NCBI RefSeq assembly: GCF_002877365.1
Contig: NZ_MCWZ01000001.1
Coordinates: 1 to 43,252 of the forward strand
Direction of reading: 5' to 3'
Source of the DNA: Vibrio sp. 10N.261.55.A7
Lineage (GTDB): Bacteria > Pseudomonadota > Gammaproteobacteria > Enterobacterales > Vibrionaceae
Length of the DNA: 43,252 nucleotides
In this document: positions 26,373 through 35,368 of the stretch, in pieces
Layout: each line of letters begins with the position of its first letter
Position numbering within the stretch: the first letter of the stretch is position 1
Translations under genes and position numbers: made by a program
The notes under the pieces: model-generated
Seen by the model: only the letters and a program-made list of their open reading frames with translations
Database searches by the model: none
What the model was told of the DNA's origin: nothing

Positions 26373-28568
26373 ATGAAAAAACTGTTTTTGTTCATTGCCA
26401 TCCCACTGTTCGCTATTCTCATTGCGATTGCAGCCCTGATTCTTCTCGTCAACCCGAATCAATTTAAACCCCTAATTGTTGAACAAGCGAAACAACATAC
26501 GGGTTTGGATCTTGTTATCGAGGGCGATATCAGCTGGCAGTTTTTTCCTTCTATTGGTTTCGAGTTAGGTAAAACTGAACTGAAAAATCCGCAGGGATTC
26601 AGTCAACCCAACCTATTTAAAGTCGACACTATCGGCGTTGATGTTTCCGTCATGCCTTTGTTTGATCAACAGTTAGAGATTGGTAATATTACCCTTGATG
26701 GCGCTGAGTTCTATCTGGAAACATTGAAATCCGGTGAGCGCAATATTGATGCGTTAACCCAAGCGCAAAGTGACGCTGCACCTTCTGAGCAGGCAAACAC
26801 CACTTCAAGCGATGCGTCATCCGATTCGTCTCAAAGTGCGTCCGAGTCAACATCGTCTGAGCCAAATAGCAGTGCCGCTGCTGCGTGGACAATCAACCTC
26901 GCTGGTGTGACGGTCTCGAATGCCATTTTGGATATCCAAGATCATCAAGCCGGCTCTTTTACTAAGTTGTATGATATCTCTCTTGGGCTTTCTCAGTTTG
27001 AATTTGATAACTGGACGACCGCCACATTTGCCGTGAAAGGCCAAAACAATCAGCAAACCTTTGCTGCTAACGGACAAGCCGAGTTCAACCTTGCAACAGG
27101 CTTTGCTCGTTATGCTCTTCGTAACATTGACGTTGATGCAAGTTTTAAAGACCCAAGTAATACAATCGAAACGGCCAAGATAGGTTTGGATACGTTTGAG
27201 TTTGATAAGGTCAATAACCTAACTTATAGCGTTAAAGGGACTGCGGCCGATCTGGGTTTAGATATGAAAGGTGCGGGGCAGCTTAGTATCGATAGTGCGA
27301 TGACCCTGCTTCAGCTTAACAAACTGACGCTTGATGCCACCTTTAAGGGTGACGCATTGCCACAGAATCCGATGAAGGTTGATATGGCATCGGATCTGAG
27401 CTTTGATTTAGCCAAGAGTCATCTCGCGTTTATTTTAGAGAAATTGACGGCGAATAGCATAGAGCTAGACGGTAAAGCCGACATCACGCTCCTTGAGATC
27501 CCTAAGGTACGATTTAATCTTCATAGCCCCAACATCGACTTGGATGAGTTTTTAGGTCTTGGTCAAGCATCGTCGGCTTCTCAAAGCTCAGGCGATACGG
27601 CCTCTTCTGGCTCTGATTCAAGCAGTTCAACGACAGCATCAACTTCGCCAGCACCAGTGAAAAGCGAGCCCGCGGAAGTAGAGCCAGATCTCACGGCCTT
27701 GAAAACGTTAGATGTTAAAGGCTCTATCGTGATCGATAAGTTCAAAGCGAATAACGCCAAGATGCAAGATGTGAAGACGGACTTCTCCGTCAATCGTGGT
27801 GTCGCTGAGTTAACGTCTTTCAGTTCTAAACTTTATGACGGCTCGATTCAAGCCACCGCAAAGTTAGACGCGAGAAAATCGCCAGCAAGCTATACAGCGA
27901 AGAAACGCATTAAAGGTGTCAAAGTACTGCCACTGCTTCAAGATGTTGCTCAGGTTGATAAGCTTGAGGGGACAGGCAACATTGATGTCGATGTTAAGGG
28001 ACAAAGCTTGACGCCAACGGGCATTAAAAAGAACCTGGTCGGAACCATTGATATTAATTTCGAAGATGGTGCAGTGAACGGAATTAATGTTGCTCAGTTG
28101 ATTCGAGAAAACTACGCAAAAATTACAGGCGAAAAAGTAGAGCAAGAAACTGGGCCGAAGAAGACGGACTTCAGCGCAATGAAAGCGACGCTAAAGCTTA
28201 ATAAAGGGACGGTTACTACGAACAATCTAACCGCTCAGTCTCCACTTCTACGCATCCACGGTGAAGGCAGTGCCAACTACCTTAACGAGACGGTCGACTT
28301 CTTAGTGAGAACTTCTGTTGTTGGCTCGTTAAAAGGGCAGGGCGGTAAGAATATCGATGAGCTTAAAGATGTCACCATTCCAATTAAGGTCACTGGCGCT
28401 TGGGCACAACCAAAATTCGCACTGATATTCGATGACGTACTAAAGCAGAAAGCTGAAAAAGAGATAGACCGTGGTCTTAACAAGCTGGAAGAAAAGTACG
28501 GAGATAAGATTGGTGATGAGAAAACCAAGGAAAAAATTAGAGGCGCTCTGAAAGGGTTGTTTAACTAA
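26373..28568 (+). CDS. asmA: AsmA-family inner-membrane-anchored protein
   Basis: Member of the AsmA family of long periplasmic proteins thought to help move phospholipids to, or assemble, the outer membrane. The 731 residues start with one membrane helix (3-26) and continue as a periplasmic AsmA domain (GLDLVIEGDISWQFFPSIGFELGKTELKNPQGF is the N-terminal signature). The C-terminal half ends with the conserved VGSLKGQGGKNIDELKDVTIPIKVTGAWAQPKF block. It is longer than E. coli AsmA (617), in part because of two Ser/Thr/Ala-rich low-complexity stretches (about residues 130-172 and 397-432). Its position after udk matches the udk-dcd-asmA neighbourhood of E. coli, with dcd missing. Confidence 0.9.
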   Translation: MKKLFLFIAIPLFAILIAIAALILLVNPNQFKPLIVEQAKQHTGLDLVIEGDISWQFFPSIGFELGKTELKNPQGFSQPNLFKVDTIGVDVSVMPLFDQQLEIGNITLDGAEFYLETLKSGERNIDALTQAQSDAAPSEQANTTSSDASSDSSQSASESTSSEPNSSAAAAWTINLAGVTVSNAILDIQDHQAGSFTKLYDISLGLSQFEFDNWTTATFAVKGQNNQQTFAANGQAEFNLATGFARYALRNIDVDASFKDPSNTIETAKIGLDTFEFDKVNNLTYSVKGTAADLGLDMKGAGQLSIDSAMTLLQLNKLTLDATFKGDALPQNPMKVDMASDLSFDLAKSHLAFILEKLTANSIELDGKADITLLEIPKVRFNLHSPNIDLDEFLGLGQASSASQSSGDTASSGSDSSSSTTASTSPAPVKSEPAEVEPDLTALKTLDVKGSIVIDKFKANNAKMQDVKTDFSVNRGVAELTSFSSKLYDGSIQATAKLDARKSPASYTAKKRIKGVKVLPLLQDVAQVDKLEGTGNIDVDVKGQSLTPTGIKKNLVGTIDINFEDGAVNGINVAQLIRENYAKITGEKVEQETGPKKTDFSAMKATLKLNKGTVTTNNLTAQSPLLRIHGEGSANYLNETVDFLVRTSVVGSLKGQGGKNIDELKDVTIPIKVTGAWAQPKFALIFDDVLKQKAEKEIDRGLNKLEEKYGDKIGDEKTKEKIRGALKGLFN

Positions 28569-28599
28569 TCTAACCTTGTGTATTTCACAATAGAAACGA

Positions 28600-28630
28600 G
28601 TAAGGGCTGTTATTTTCAGCCCTTACTTTT
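28600..28630. terminator. Terminator between asmA and cobO
   Basis: Perfect stem GTAAGGGCTG (28600-28609) / CAGCCCTTAC (28617-28626), loop TTATTTT, then TTTTG on the plus strand. It lies between convergent genes; the minus-strand side has only a short A run. Confidence 0.8.
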
Positions 28631-28657
28631 GAGTGGAAACCAGAGTATGAAGCCTGT

Positions 28658-29263
28658 TTACCAGTCCACACCTTTGAGCGCTTTTACACCCGATTCAAAC
28701 GCGTGCTTAACGTTTTTCACTTCTGAAACCGTATCGGCTAATTCAATCAGGCTGCGATGCGCGCCTCGACCAGTAATGATCACCGATTGCATCTTTGGTC
28801 GATTGCTCAGCGCTTCAAGCACTTCATCGAGTTCAATATAGCCATAGCTGACCATATAAGTGAGCTCATCAAATAGAATCACATCGATCGATTCATCTTT
28901 CAGCATTCGCTTACATTCTTGCCACACTTTTTGAGCGGCAAGTGTATCCGCCGTTTTATCTTGAGTTTCCCAAGTAAACCCCGTGGCCATTACCTGAAAC
29001 TCTACGCCCAGTTTTTCTAGAAGATTCTTTTCACCGTTGTCCCATGTGCCCTTTATGAACTGTGCAACGGAACAGTTAAAGCCATGGCCAACCGCGCGAG
29101 CGATAGTCCCAAAGCCAGAGGTGGATTTTCCTTTGCCGTTACCGGTAATCACAAGGAGTAACCCTTTTTCTTCTTGCGCAGCGGCGACACGCTCATCAAC
29201 TTGTTCTTTAACTTTTTGTTGTCGAGCTTTGTGGCGTGTTTCTTTGGTATTTGAGTCGGCCAT
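28658..29263 (-). CDS. cobO: Corrinoid adenosyltransferase (CobO/BtuR)
   Basis: Transfers the adenosyl group of ATP to reduced corrinoids, making adenosylcobalamin from scavenged or synthesised B12 precursors. The 201-residue protein has the P-loop VITGNGKGKSTSGFGTIARAVGHG, the block VAQFIKGTWDNGEKN, and DVILFDELTYMVSYGYI with IITGRGAHRSLIELADTVSEV near the C-terminus, all CobA/CobO/BtuR family motifs. No other cobalamin gene or cobalamin riboswitch is seen nearby. It is divergent from the phn operon. Confidence 0.95.
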   Translation of the reverse strand: MADSNTKETRHKARQQKVKEQVDERVAAAQEEKGLLLVITGNGKGKSTSGFGTIARAVGHGFNCSVAQFIKGTWDNGEKNLLEKLGVEFQVMATGFTWETQDKTADTLAAQKVWQECKRMLKDESIDVILFDELTYMVSYGYIELDEVLEALSNRPKMQSVIITGRGAHRSLIELADTVSEVKNVKHAFESGVKALKGVDW

Positions 29264-29433
29264 AGTGATTCCAATTAAGTCCCTAATATCTATTTATAGT
29301 ATCGAAGTTCCTTTTCTTTAAATACCCCAATTTATAAAAGGAAATAACAACGATGTATACGATGTTTGCGCCGTGCAAATACTCTAATCAACGACCTTTC
29401 TGTCCAGTTGTCGGCTCTACTGATTCACAAATT

Positions 29434-29477
29434 GGTCATAAAAACGTCGAAAATCCGTCAAACTGTTGCGTTGTAAT
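29434..29477 (+). promoter_or_regulatory. PhoB box and promoter of phnCDEE
   Basis: Three GTC cores start at 29435, 29446 and 29457, exactly 11 bases apart, each followed by AT-rich sequence (GTCATAAAAAC, GTCGAAAATCC, GTCAAACTGTT). This is the tandem 11-base direct-repeat layout of a Pho box. A -10-like TGTAAT (29472-29477) follows where PhoB would replace the -35 box. Induction under phosphate starvation is inferred. Confidence 0.75.
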
Positions 29478-29515
29478 ACTGTTCAATTTGTAAATAGTGA
29501 CTTGGAGTAATGGGT

Positions 29516-30355
29516 ATGGCGATGAGCGCACCCGAGTTGTCAATCGTGACGGACAGCAGTGAACAGCTACAGCAAGATTTTGGTCGAAAAGTGCTTGAAG
29601 TTCAGGGGCTGACGAAATCTTACCAAGAAGGCAAAGTGGTATTAGACGGCATAAGCTTTGAGCTTCAAGCGGGAGAATTTGTCGCTATCGTTGGGCGTTC
29701 AGGCGCAGGCAAGTCGACATTACTGCACACTTTAAATGGCACGATCCCTGCGACAGGCGGAAACATTCTCAATGTGCACCGTGATAAAACCGTTGATGAT
29801 GTATTAAGCATGAACCGAAAAGAATTGCGTGAATGGCGAACCCACTGCGGAATGATTTTCCAAGACTTCTGTTTAGTGCCTCGTCTTGATGTGATTTCCA
29901 ATGTGTTATTGGGACGCTTGAGCCATACATCGACGCTAAAGTCTTTGCTGAAAGTGTTCAGTGATAAAGACCGCGCTCATGCAATTCAGCTGCTTAAATG
30001 GCTCAACATGCTGCCCTATGCGCTGCAACGCGCTGAAAATCTTTCTGGTGGTCAACAGCAACGTGTGGCTATTTGTCGCGCCATGATGCAAAACCCCAAA
30101 ATACTTCTGGCAGATGAACCTGTCGCCTCTTTAGACCCTAAAAACACCGTTCGCATTATGGAAGCATTGCAAAAAGTCAGCAGCGACGGTGTTGCGGTCA
30201 TGGTGAACCTACACTCAATCGAATTAGTTCAGCAGTACTGTACCCGTGTCATTGGTCTTGCAAAAGGTCAAGTCATATACGACGGGCATCCTTCTGGACT
30301 TAATGATCAGGTATTACATCGCTTATACGGTGATGAGATCGAGCAAATCCAATAA
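29516..30355 (+). CDS. phnC: Phosphonate-type ABC transporter ATP-binding protein
   Basis: ATPase of a phosphonate/phosphate-type importer. It has Walker [10 protein letters not shown], the signature LSGGQQQR, Walker B ILLADEP and an H-loop in VNLHS. Three Met codons are close together (29510, 29516, 29522); I prefer 29516 (279 residues) because GGAG at 29504-29507 is then eight bases away. The first 25 residues before the ABC domain are an unremarkable extension. It leads an operon with phnD and two phnE genes behind a Pho box. The family name comes from C-P lyase clusters, but those genes are absent, so the real ligand could be a phosphonate, phosphite or another phosphorus compound. Confidence 0.92.
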   Translation: MAMSAPELSIVTDSSEQLQQDFGRKVLEVQGLTKSYQEGKVVLDGISFELQAGEFVAIVGRSGAGKSTLLHTLNGTIPATGGNILNVHRDKTVDDVLSMNRKELREWRTHCGMIFQDFCLVPRLDVISNVLLGRLSHTSTLKSLLKVFSDKDRAHAIQLLKWLNMLPYALQRAENLSGGQQQRVAICRAMMQNPKILLADEPVASLDPKNTVRIMEALQKVSSDGVAVMVNLHSIELVQQYCTRVIGLAKGQVIYDGHPSGLNDQVLHRLYGDEIEQIQ

Positions 30356-30396
30356 ACCCATATAGAAAACCAGACACTACACATAAAGGACAAGTG

Positions 30397-31320
30397 ATGA
30401 AAAAGCTTCTATCTGTTGGTATCGCAATGGCATCAGCCGCGACGTTTAATGTTAATGCGGCAGCGCCAAGCGAAATTAATCTAGGAATTTTAGGTGGACA
30501 AAATGCAGCGGATCAAATTGGTGACAACCAGTGTGTGGCTGATTTCCTCAAAGCAGAGCTGGGTGTAAAGACAAACATTCGTAACTCGACAGACTACAAT
30601 GCGGTAATCCAAGGGCTATTAGGTGAGAAGATCGATTTGGTTGTGAACATGTCACCAAAGTCATACGCCGAAGTGTATCTAAATGACCCGAAAGCGGTAG
30701 ATTTAGTGGGTATCACGGTCGATAACACTGATAACTCTCGTGGTTATCACTCCGTTATTCTTGTGAAAGAAGACAGCGAGTATCAATCGATTGACGACCT
30801 GAAAAACACTGTATTTTCATTTGCAGATCCTAACTCAACATCGGGTTACTTGATTCCAAACAACCAGCTAGAGATGAAGTTGGGTGGCAATATGGATAAT
30901 AAATACAACGACTTTTTCGAGTCTGTTAACTTCTCAGGTGGTCATGAGCAGGACATAGTGGGTGTATTGAACGGGCAATTTGATGCGGCCGTTACTTGGT
31001 CATCTATGGTGGGTGAGAAAGACAAAGGCTACAGTGCAGGTGCGTTAACTCGCTTTATGGATCACGAACCTGAATTGATGAACAAGGTTCGTATTATCTG
31101 GGAATCTCCACTTATCGCAAATGGCCCAACCATTGTAAGCAATCGCCTTGACCCTAAGTTTAAAGATGATCTTGTTGTGGCGGTGAAGAAACTCGCTCGT
31201 GAAGAAAATGCTTGTTTCAGCAAAGCGGCGGGTGGCTCGCTTCACTTGGAAGAAACGAGCGTTGCGGAATACCAGTCAATCATTGATTTGGTTAAAGCAA
31301 CGAAGTTTGCTCAGCGCTAA
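30397..31320 (+). CDS. phnD: Phosphonate-type ABC transporter substrate-binding protein
   Basis: Periplasmic ligand-binding protein of the PhnD family. From ATG 30397 (AAAGGA upstream) it has 307 residues, with a signal peptide MKKLLSVGIAMASAATFNVNA and probable cleavage before APSE. The mature part has the two-lobe pattern of the family: NLGILGGQNAADQIG, DLVVNMSPKSYAEVYLND, VILVKEDSEYQSIDDLKNTVFSFADPNSTSGYLIPN and FDAAVTWSSM. The segment FADPNSTSGYLIP is the phosphonate/phosphite-binding loop typical of PhnD-like proteins. A hairpin separates it from the permease genes. Confidence 0.9.
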   Translation: MKKLLSVGIAMASAATFNVNAAAPSEINLGILGGQNAADQIGDNQCVADFLKAELGVKTNIRNSTDYNAVIQGLLGEKIDLVVNMSPKSYAEVYLNDPKAVDLVGITVDNTDNSRGYHSVILVKEDSEYQSIDDLKNTVFSFADPNSTSGYLIPNNQLEMKLGGNMDNKYNDFFESVNFSGGHEQDIVGVLNGQFDAAVTWSSMVGEKDKGYSAGALTRFMDHEPELMNKVRIIWESPLIANGPTIVSNRLDPKFKDDLVVAVKKLAREENACFSKAAGGSLHLEETSVAEYQSIIDLVKATKFAQR

Positions 31321-31332
31321 TACCTTTCTCTT

Positions 31333-31364
31333 AAAAAAGCTGGCTGAGTCTCAGTCAGCTTTCT
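31333..31364 (+). terminator. Intra-operon hairpin between phnD and phnE
   Basis: Eleven-base stem AAGCTGGCTGA (31337-31347) / TCAGTCAGCTT (31351-31361) with one G-U pair and a GTC loop, followed by a short TTTCT. It lies 12 bases after phnD and 20 bases before phnE. It probably protects the phnD message or stops part of the transcripts. Confidence 0.6.
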
Positions 31365-31382
31365 ACTTGTACGGTCTCATTC

Positions 31383-32258
31383 ATGCAATTTGAACAATAC
31401 TATCAACAGATAAGTCGCAAACAAAAAACAGACGCCTTGATGTGGTCTTCCGTTTTTATGTTTCTCTACCTGCTTTCTGGACACTACGCCGAATTCAGCC
31501 TTTATACGATCATCAATAATGCGCCAGCACTGTTTGATTATATCTACGATACTCTGCCAACACTCTCATGGGATGTGCTGTTTGTCAGCCGTGATGAAAA
31601 TGGCAGGGCAGTCCCCGGCTCTCTAATTTACTGGGGCTACCGACTGCATATTCAGATTCCATTGCTCTGGGAAACCATTAATGTGGCAATAGCGGCGACA
31701 TTGGTGTCTTCCATTGTTGCGATAGTCTTGGCATTTTTATCTGCGTCAAACGGATACGCGCCTACCTCGGTTCGAGTGGGTATCCGTTCTTTTGTCGCCT
31801 TCTTACGAACGATGCCAGAGTTAGCTTGGGCGGTCATGTTTGTCATGGCTTATGGCGTTGGAACCTTTCCTGGGTTCGTTGCCTTGACGCTGCATACGAT
31901 TGGCAGCTTAACCAAGCTTTTTTATGAATCCATTGAGACGATTTCAGACAAGCCTGTTCGTGGTTTGACTGCCTGCGGTGCCAACCCAATTCAACGACTT
32001 CGATATGCCTTTTGGCCTCAAATTAAGCCCACCGCATTGTCGTACATTTTCCTACGATTCGAGATTAACTTCCGATCCTCTACCATTCTTGGCCTCGTAG
32101 GGGCTGGTGGTATTGGCCAAGAGCTAATGACCAATATTAGTTTAGGTCGTCATGATCAAGTGAGCATTACGTTAATGCTAATCATCATCGTGGTCGGCTT
32201 GATTGATACTTCCTCAGGCATTCTTAGAAAGAAAATTATCAGTGGGGATGCAAAATGA
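31383..32258 (+). CDS. phnE: Phosphonate-type ABC transporter permease 1
   Basis: Inner-membrane permease of the PhnE family, 291 residues. A first helix at about 22-40 is followed by a periplasmic stretch and a cluster of helices from about 100. The ABC-contacting EAA loop is GANPIQRLRYAFWPQIKPTALSYIF, and GLVGAGGIGQELM follows it as usual. It overlaps the second permease gene by four bases (ATGA), so the two are made together and probably form a heterodimer. Confidence 0.92.
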   Translation: MQFEQYYQQISRKQKTDALMWSSVFMFLYLLSGHYAEFSLYTIINNAPALFDYIYDTLPTLSWDVLFVSRDENGRAVPGSLIYWGYRLHIQIPLLWETINVAIAATLVSSIVAIVLAFLSASNGYAPTSVRVGIRSFVAFLRTMPELAWAVMFVMAYGVGTFPGFVALTLHTIGSLTKLFYESIETISDKPVRGLTACGANPIQRLRYAFWPQIKPTALSYIFLRFEINFRSSTILGLVGAGGIGQELMTNISLGRHDQVSITLMLIIIVVGLIDTSSGILRKKIISGDAK

Positions 32259-33121
32259 CACAGATGACAATAGAGCAAATCAAACTCGAGAACAGCGACA
32301 TTTTCTCTCGACAAAGGCGCTACCTGACAGGAGTAACCGTGGCGGCAGTGATCGTTTTGGCCTATTACTTCCTGTTTTTCAGCTTCTTTGGTGTATCAGG
32401 AAAACAATTTGAGTTGGGTAACGGAAAAATTCTCAGTTATTTCAAGCATATGTTTATTTGGAGAGACTTTCTTGACTGGCCATTTGCGTATTACTTTAAG
32501 CAGATCGGCATAACGTTAGCGATTGTGTTTGGCGGCACATTGAGCGCCTCTGTGGTCGCGCTGCCTTTATCCTTCTTCGCAGCAAGAAATGTCATGACTG
32601 GGCCTTTTGGAATCATAGCGATTGCAATGCGCCGACTGTTCGACGTTTTGCGTGGCATTGATATGGCCATTTGGGGGATGATATTCGTACGCGCGGTGGG
32701 CCTTGGTCCATTGGCGGGTGTGATGGCTGTTTTTGTTCAAGATTTAGGGCTATTTGGTAAGTTGTATGCGGAAAGTCACGAAGCAACCGATAAAAAACCG
32801 TCTCGAGGCCTAACTGCACTGGGTGCGAACAACTTACAGAAACATCGATTTGGTATCTTCACTCAGTCCTTTCCTACGTTTTTGGCGTTGAGTCTCTATC
32901 AATTAGAATCAAACACGCGATCGGCGGCGGTACTGGGTTTTGTGGGTGCTGGTGGTATCGGTTTAGTCTACGCTGAGAATATGCGGCTATGGAACTGGGA
33001 TGTGGTGACGTTCATTACGCTGATATTGGTCGTTATTATCATGGTGCTGGATAAAGTATCGAGTATTTTGAGGCAGAAATACATCGTGGGTGAGAACATC
33101 CCATTGTATGAAAAACGCTGA
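32255..33121 (+). CDS. phnE: Phosphonate-type ABC transporter permease 2
   Basis: Second PhnE-family permease, 288 residues, with an N-terminal helix (about 26-45) and four to five further helices. Its EAA loop is GANNLQKHRFGIFTQSFPTFLALSLY, followed by GFVGAGGIGLVY. The start codon overlaps the stop of permease 1. Two different permeases plus one ATPase give the usual subunit set for this importer class. No catabolic gene follows. Confidence 0.92.
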   Translation: MTQMTIEQIKLENSDIFSRQRRYLTGVTVAAVIVLAYYFLFFSFFGVSGKQFELGNGKILSYFKHMFIWRDFLDWPFAYYFKQIGITLAIVFGGTLSASVVALPLSFFAARNVMTGPFGIIAIAMRRLFDVLRGIDMAIWGMIFVRAVGLGPLAGVMAVFVQDLGLFGKLYAESHEATDKKPSRGLTALGANNLQKHRFGIFTQSFPTFLALSLYQLESNTRSAAVLGFVGAGGIGLVYAENMRLWNWDVVTFITLILVVIIMVLDKVSSILRQKYIVGENIPLYEKR

Positions 33122-33210
33122 CTCGAACTAGGGTATTGGGAGCATTCCATTTAAACATAGTGAATCTCACCTTATTCATTGTCACAAAATGTATTCACTC
33201 CCACGAAGTC

Positions 33211-33248
33211 AAAAAAAGGCCTGAAAGCAAAATGCTGACAGGCCTTGT
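33211..33248 (-). terminator. Terminator between phnE and the M14 carboxypeptidase
   Basis: Stem AAGGCCTG (33216-33223) / CAGGCCTT (33239-33246), preceded on the plus strand by seven A (a U run for the minus-strand gene). The plus-strand tail is only TTGTTGTTG, so it mainly serves the carboxypeptidase. Confidence 0.82.
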
Positions 33249-33267
33249 TGTTGTTCATTCTAACGAC

Positions 33268-34392
33268 TTAGAGTTCGCTAACGGTTGCCCAAACTGCTGC
33301 AAGCATGTCGTGGCCGAATGTCACGCTGCGCTCTGGCGACCAGCCGTACAGTTCGTCTGCGTGGCTAATATGATCTTTAAATGGCATTTCTACGGTGTAA
33401 GACAAGCACTTAAATTGCTCTCCGACCCAGTTTGAACCCACGGTAAGGTTCGCTTTGCCTGGTTCATCTTTGTCGTAACCAATGTCATCTTGGAACTCAG
33501 GTGTGATCGTCAGCAATGCTTGCTTGAAGTGATTTTCAAGATGGGCAATACGCGCATTGTAAGATGGCGTCCCTTCGCTGCCTGCGACAAAATTGTATGG
33601 GATAGCTTCGTCACCATGGATATCTAAGAACATGTCGACACCCACTTCTAGCATTCGCTCGCGCACAAGGAAAACCTCAGGGCTGCGATCCATAGAAGGC
33701 GTTTGCCATTCACGGTTTAGGTTCACGCCAACAGCGTTGGTACGAAGGTGTCCACGGATACTGCCGTCTGGGTTCATGTTAGGAACAACATGGATTACGA
33801 CTTTGTCGAGCAGCGAGCGACCCACTGTGTCGGTTTCATCAAGCAAGCGTAACACTAGCCCTTCAATAAACCATTCGGCCATCGTTTCACCTGGATGTTG
33901 GCGACCAATAATCCAGATGTTTTTCTTCTCAGGGCTTGGCTCACCAATCGTTAATATGCTGATGTCGTTGTTGTCTAGCGTGTGGCCAAGCGTTTCCAAC
34001 TTACATGCTGGGTGAGTTTGAGCGCCATGTAAAAGGTCTTGATGACGATCATAAGAGTAGGGTGCGAAGTAGGCGAAATACATGGATTCATGTTCAGGAA
34101 TGATATCAAAACTCAGCGCATTGCCATCGAATTGAGCTGGAATTCGGAACCATTCTTCGCGGTCATAGGATGCAACCACATCGTAATCTGGCCAACCCTC
34201 AGGGTAAGCGGATGTCGCCAGTTCACTGATGGTAAAGTGGTGAGGCTGATGTGCGTCTGTTTCAAGGCGAAAATGAAACCATTGAGAGATATCTGTCTGG
34301 TTGTCTGCAGGGATGGTGAGTTGAATGTCTTGTGGATTATCTGCTGAAACGACATGAATATTGCCGCTTTCGAAATTACTGAAAATTTTCAT
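33268..34392 (-). CDS. M14-family zinc carboxypeptidase (cytosolic type)
   Basis: Metallocarboxypeptidase of the cytosolic M14 group. From ATG 34392 (374 residues, MKIFSNFESGN) it has an N-terminal beta domain of about 130 residues with PYSYDRHQDLL. The catalytic domain has the zinc pair HPGE in GRQHPGETMAEW, the substrate block NPDGSIRGHLRTNAVGVNLNREW, the third zinc histidine in DIHGDEAIP and a catalytic Glu in SYTVEMPF. There is no signal peptide. The animal cytosolic members remove C-terminal glutamates from tubulin; the bacterial substrate is unknown. Single gene. Confidence 0.88.
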   Translation of the reverse strand: MKIFSNFESGNIHVVSADNPQDIQLTIPADNQTDISQWFHFRLETDAHQPHHFTISELATSAYPEGWPDYDVVASYDREEWFRIPAQFDGNALSFDIIPEHESMYFAYFAPYSYDRHQDLLHGAQTHPACKLETLGHTLDNNDISILTIGEPSPEKKNIWIIGRQHPGETMAEWFIEGLVLRLLDETDTVGRSLLDKVVIHVVPNMNPDGSIRGHLRTNAVGVNLNREWQTPSMDRSPEVFLVRERMLEVGVDMFLDIHGDEAIPYNFVAGSEGTPSYNARIAHLENHFKQALLTITPEFQDDIGYDKDEPGKANLTVGSNWVGEQFKCLSYTVEMPFKDHISHADELYGWSPERSVTFGHDMLAAVWATVSEL

Positions 34393-34537
34393 TGTAGTTG
34401 TTATCTCTTTGTTGAGTTGCCGTAAGACTAGCACATTTTTTCTAGTAAACGATGCACTGAGATAACTTGTTCATACAATGTAAAATAGGGTTATTGTTGC
34501 TGATAGCGAGGTATTTACCTCGCTATCATTATTGGGT

Positions 34538-35368
34538 TTAGTTGATTGTTCGACTGAATTTAAGTGTTGTCGCCCAAGCAATCATGCCTAACAAAGCGTA
34601 AATCACAACATTTAGCCAACCAGCTTCCGGCACCGCACTGAAAGGATTTGGCGCGAGAACAGCATGCAGAGGCATGAAGAATATTTTAGAGAAGAATTCG
34701 TCTAGCCCGTAAAAGTTAAACATTGCGATGGGCATCCAACGTAATGCGTAAATCGAAATTAGCAGTATCAACAGTGGAGATTTGACTTTTTGAGAGACAG
34801 CCATCGCCGCCAGAGCCAATGGCAACAGAAGTACGCCAGCGACAACCATTCGAAGTAGAAACTCAATCCAGTGGAATAAGACGTAGCCCAATGATGCTTG
34901 GCGATACAGTAAAGCCAGTTGATTCTCTGTTGATATATTTAAAACCCAAAGCAAAAAATCCGCGAAAAAAACTAAGAGTGAACACACCAACGGGATCACA
35001 AGTAAACCGAAAGCAAGTTTAACCAACAGCGTTTTTACATCGCTAACAGGCATGCTGCGCCAAAACATGACACTGCCTTCTAACCGCTCTTTGCGAAGTG
35101 TTCTAGGGAAATATTGTGTGCCAAGCAAGATGGACAACAGCCCAACACCGCCAGTGATCAGCATGTTGACGTCGTCGCCCAACTCTTTATGGATGTCGCT
35201 CACATCGCCGTTGAAACTCATTTGGAAAAACATATTGTGTTGCAGGGTTGAACTACTGAGCAAACTAATAAAAAGTAGTATGCCGCAAGCCAGCATGAAT
35301 AAAGGAATACGCGTAACGAGAGGGTTTTCTAACCATTCTTTACGTAACATCGCTAAGGTAGAACGCAT
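34538..35368 (-). CDS. ABC transporter permease (ABC-2 type)
   Basis: A 276-residue inner-membrane protein with about six helices (hydrophobic blocks near 17-38, 72-85, 110-138, 165-190, 198-215 and 252-270). The C-terminal half and the operon partner suggest an ABC-2/YtrC-like exporter permease. Its start overlaps the last base of the ATPase stop (TAATG), so translation is coupled. A hairpin without a U run (34501-34528) lies just past the stop. Substrate unknown; related YtrA-linked systems in Gram-positive bacteria respond to cell-wall stress. Confidence 0.85.
   Translation of the reverse strand: MRSTLAMLRKEWLENPLVTRIPLFMLACGILLFISLLSSSTLQHNMFFQMSFNGDVSDIHKELGDDVNMLITGGVGLLSILLGTQYFPRTLRKERLEGSVMFWRSMPVSDVKTLLVKLAFGLLVIPLVCSLLVFFADFLLWVLNISTENQLALLYRQASLGYVLFHWIEFLLRMVVAGVLLLPLALAAMAVSQKVKSPLLILLISIYALRWMPIAMFNFYGLDEFFSKIFFMPLHAVLAPNPFSAVPEAGWLNVVIYALLGMIAWATTLKFSRTIN

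Noticed and set aside
29264..29433. Possible cobalamin riboswitch upstream of cobO
   Set aside because: The region is too short and shows no B12-box-like sequence or multi-helix structure.
34501..34528. Perfect 12-base hairpin after the ABC permease gene
   Set aside because: It looks like a terminator stem but has no U run on either strand, so I did not call it a terminator.
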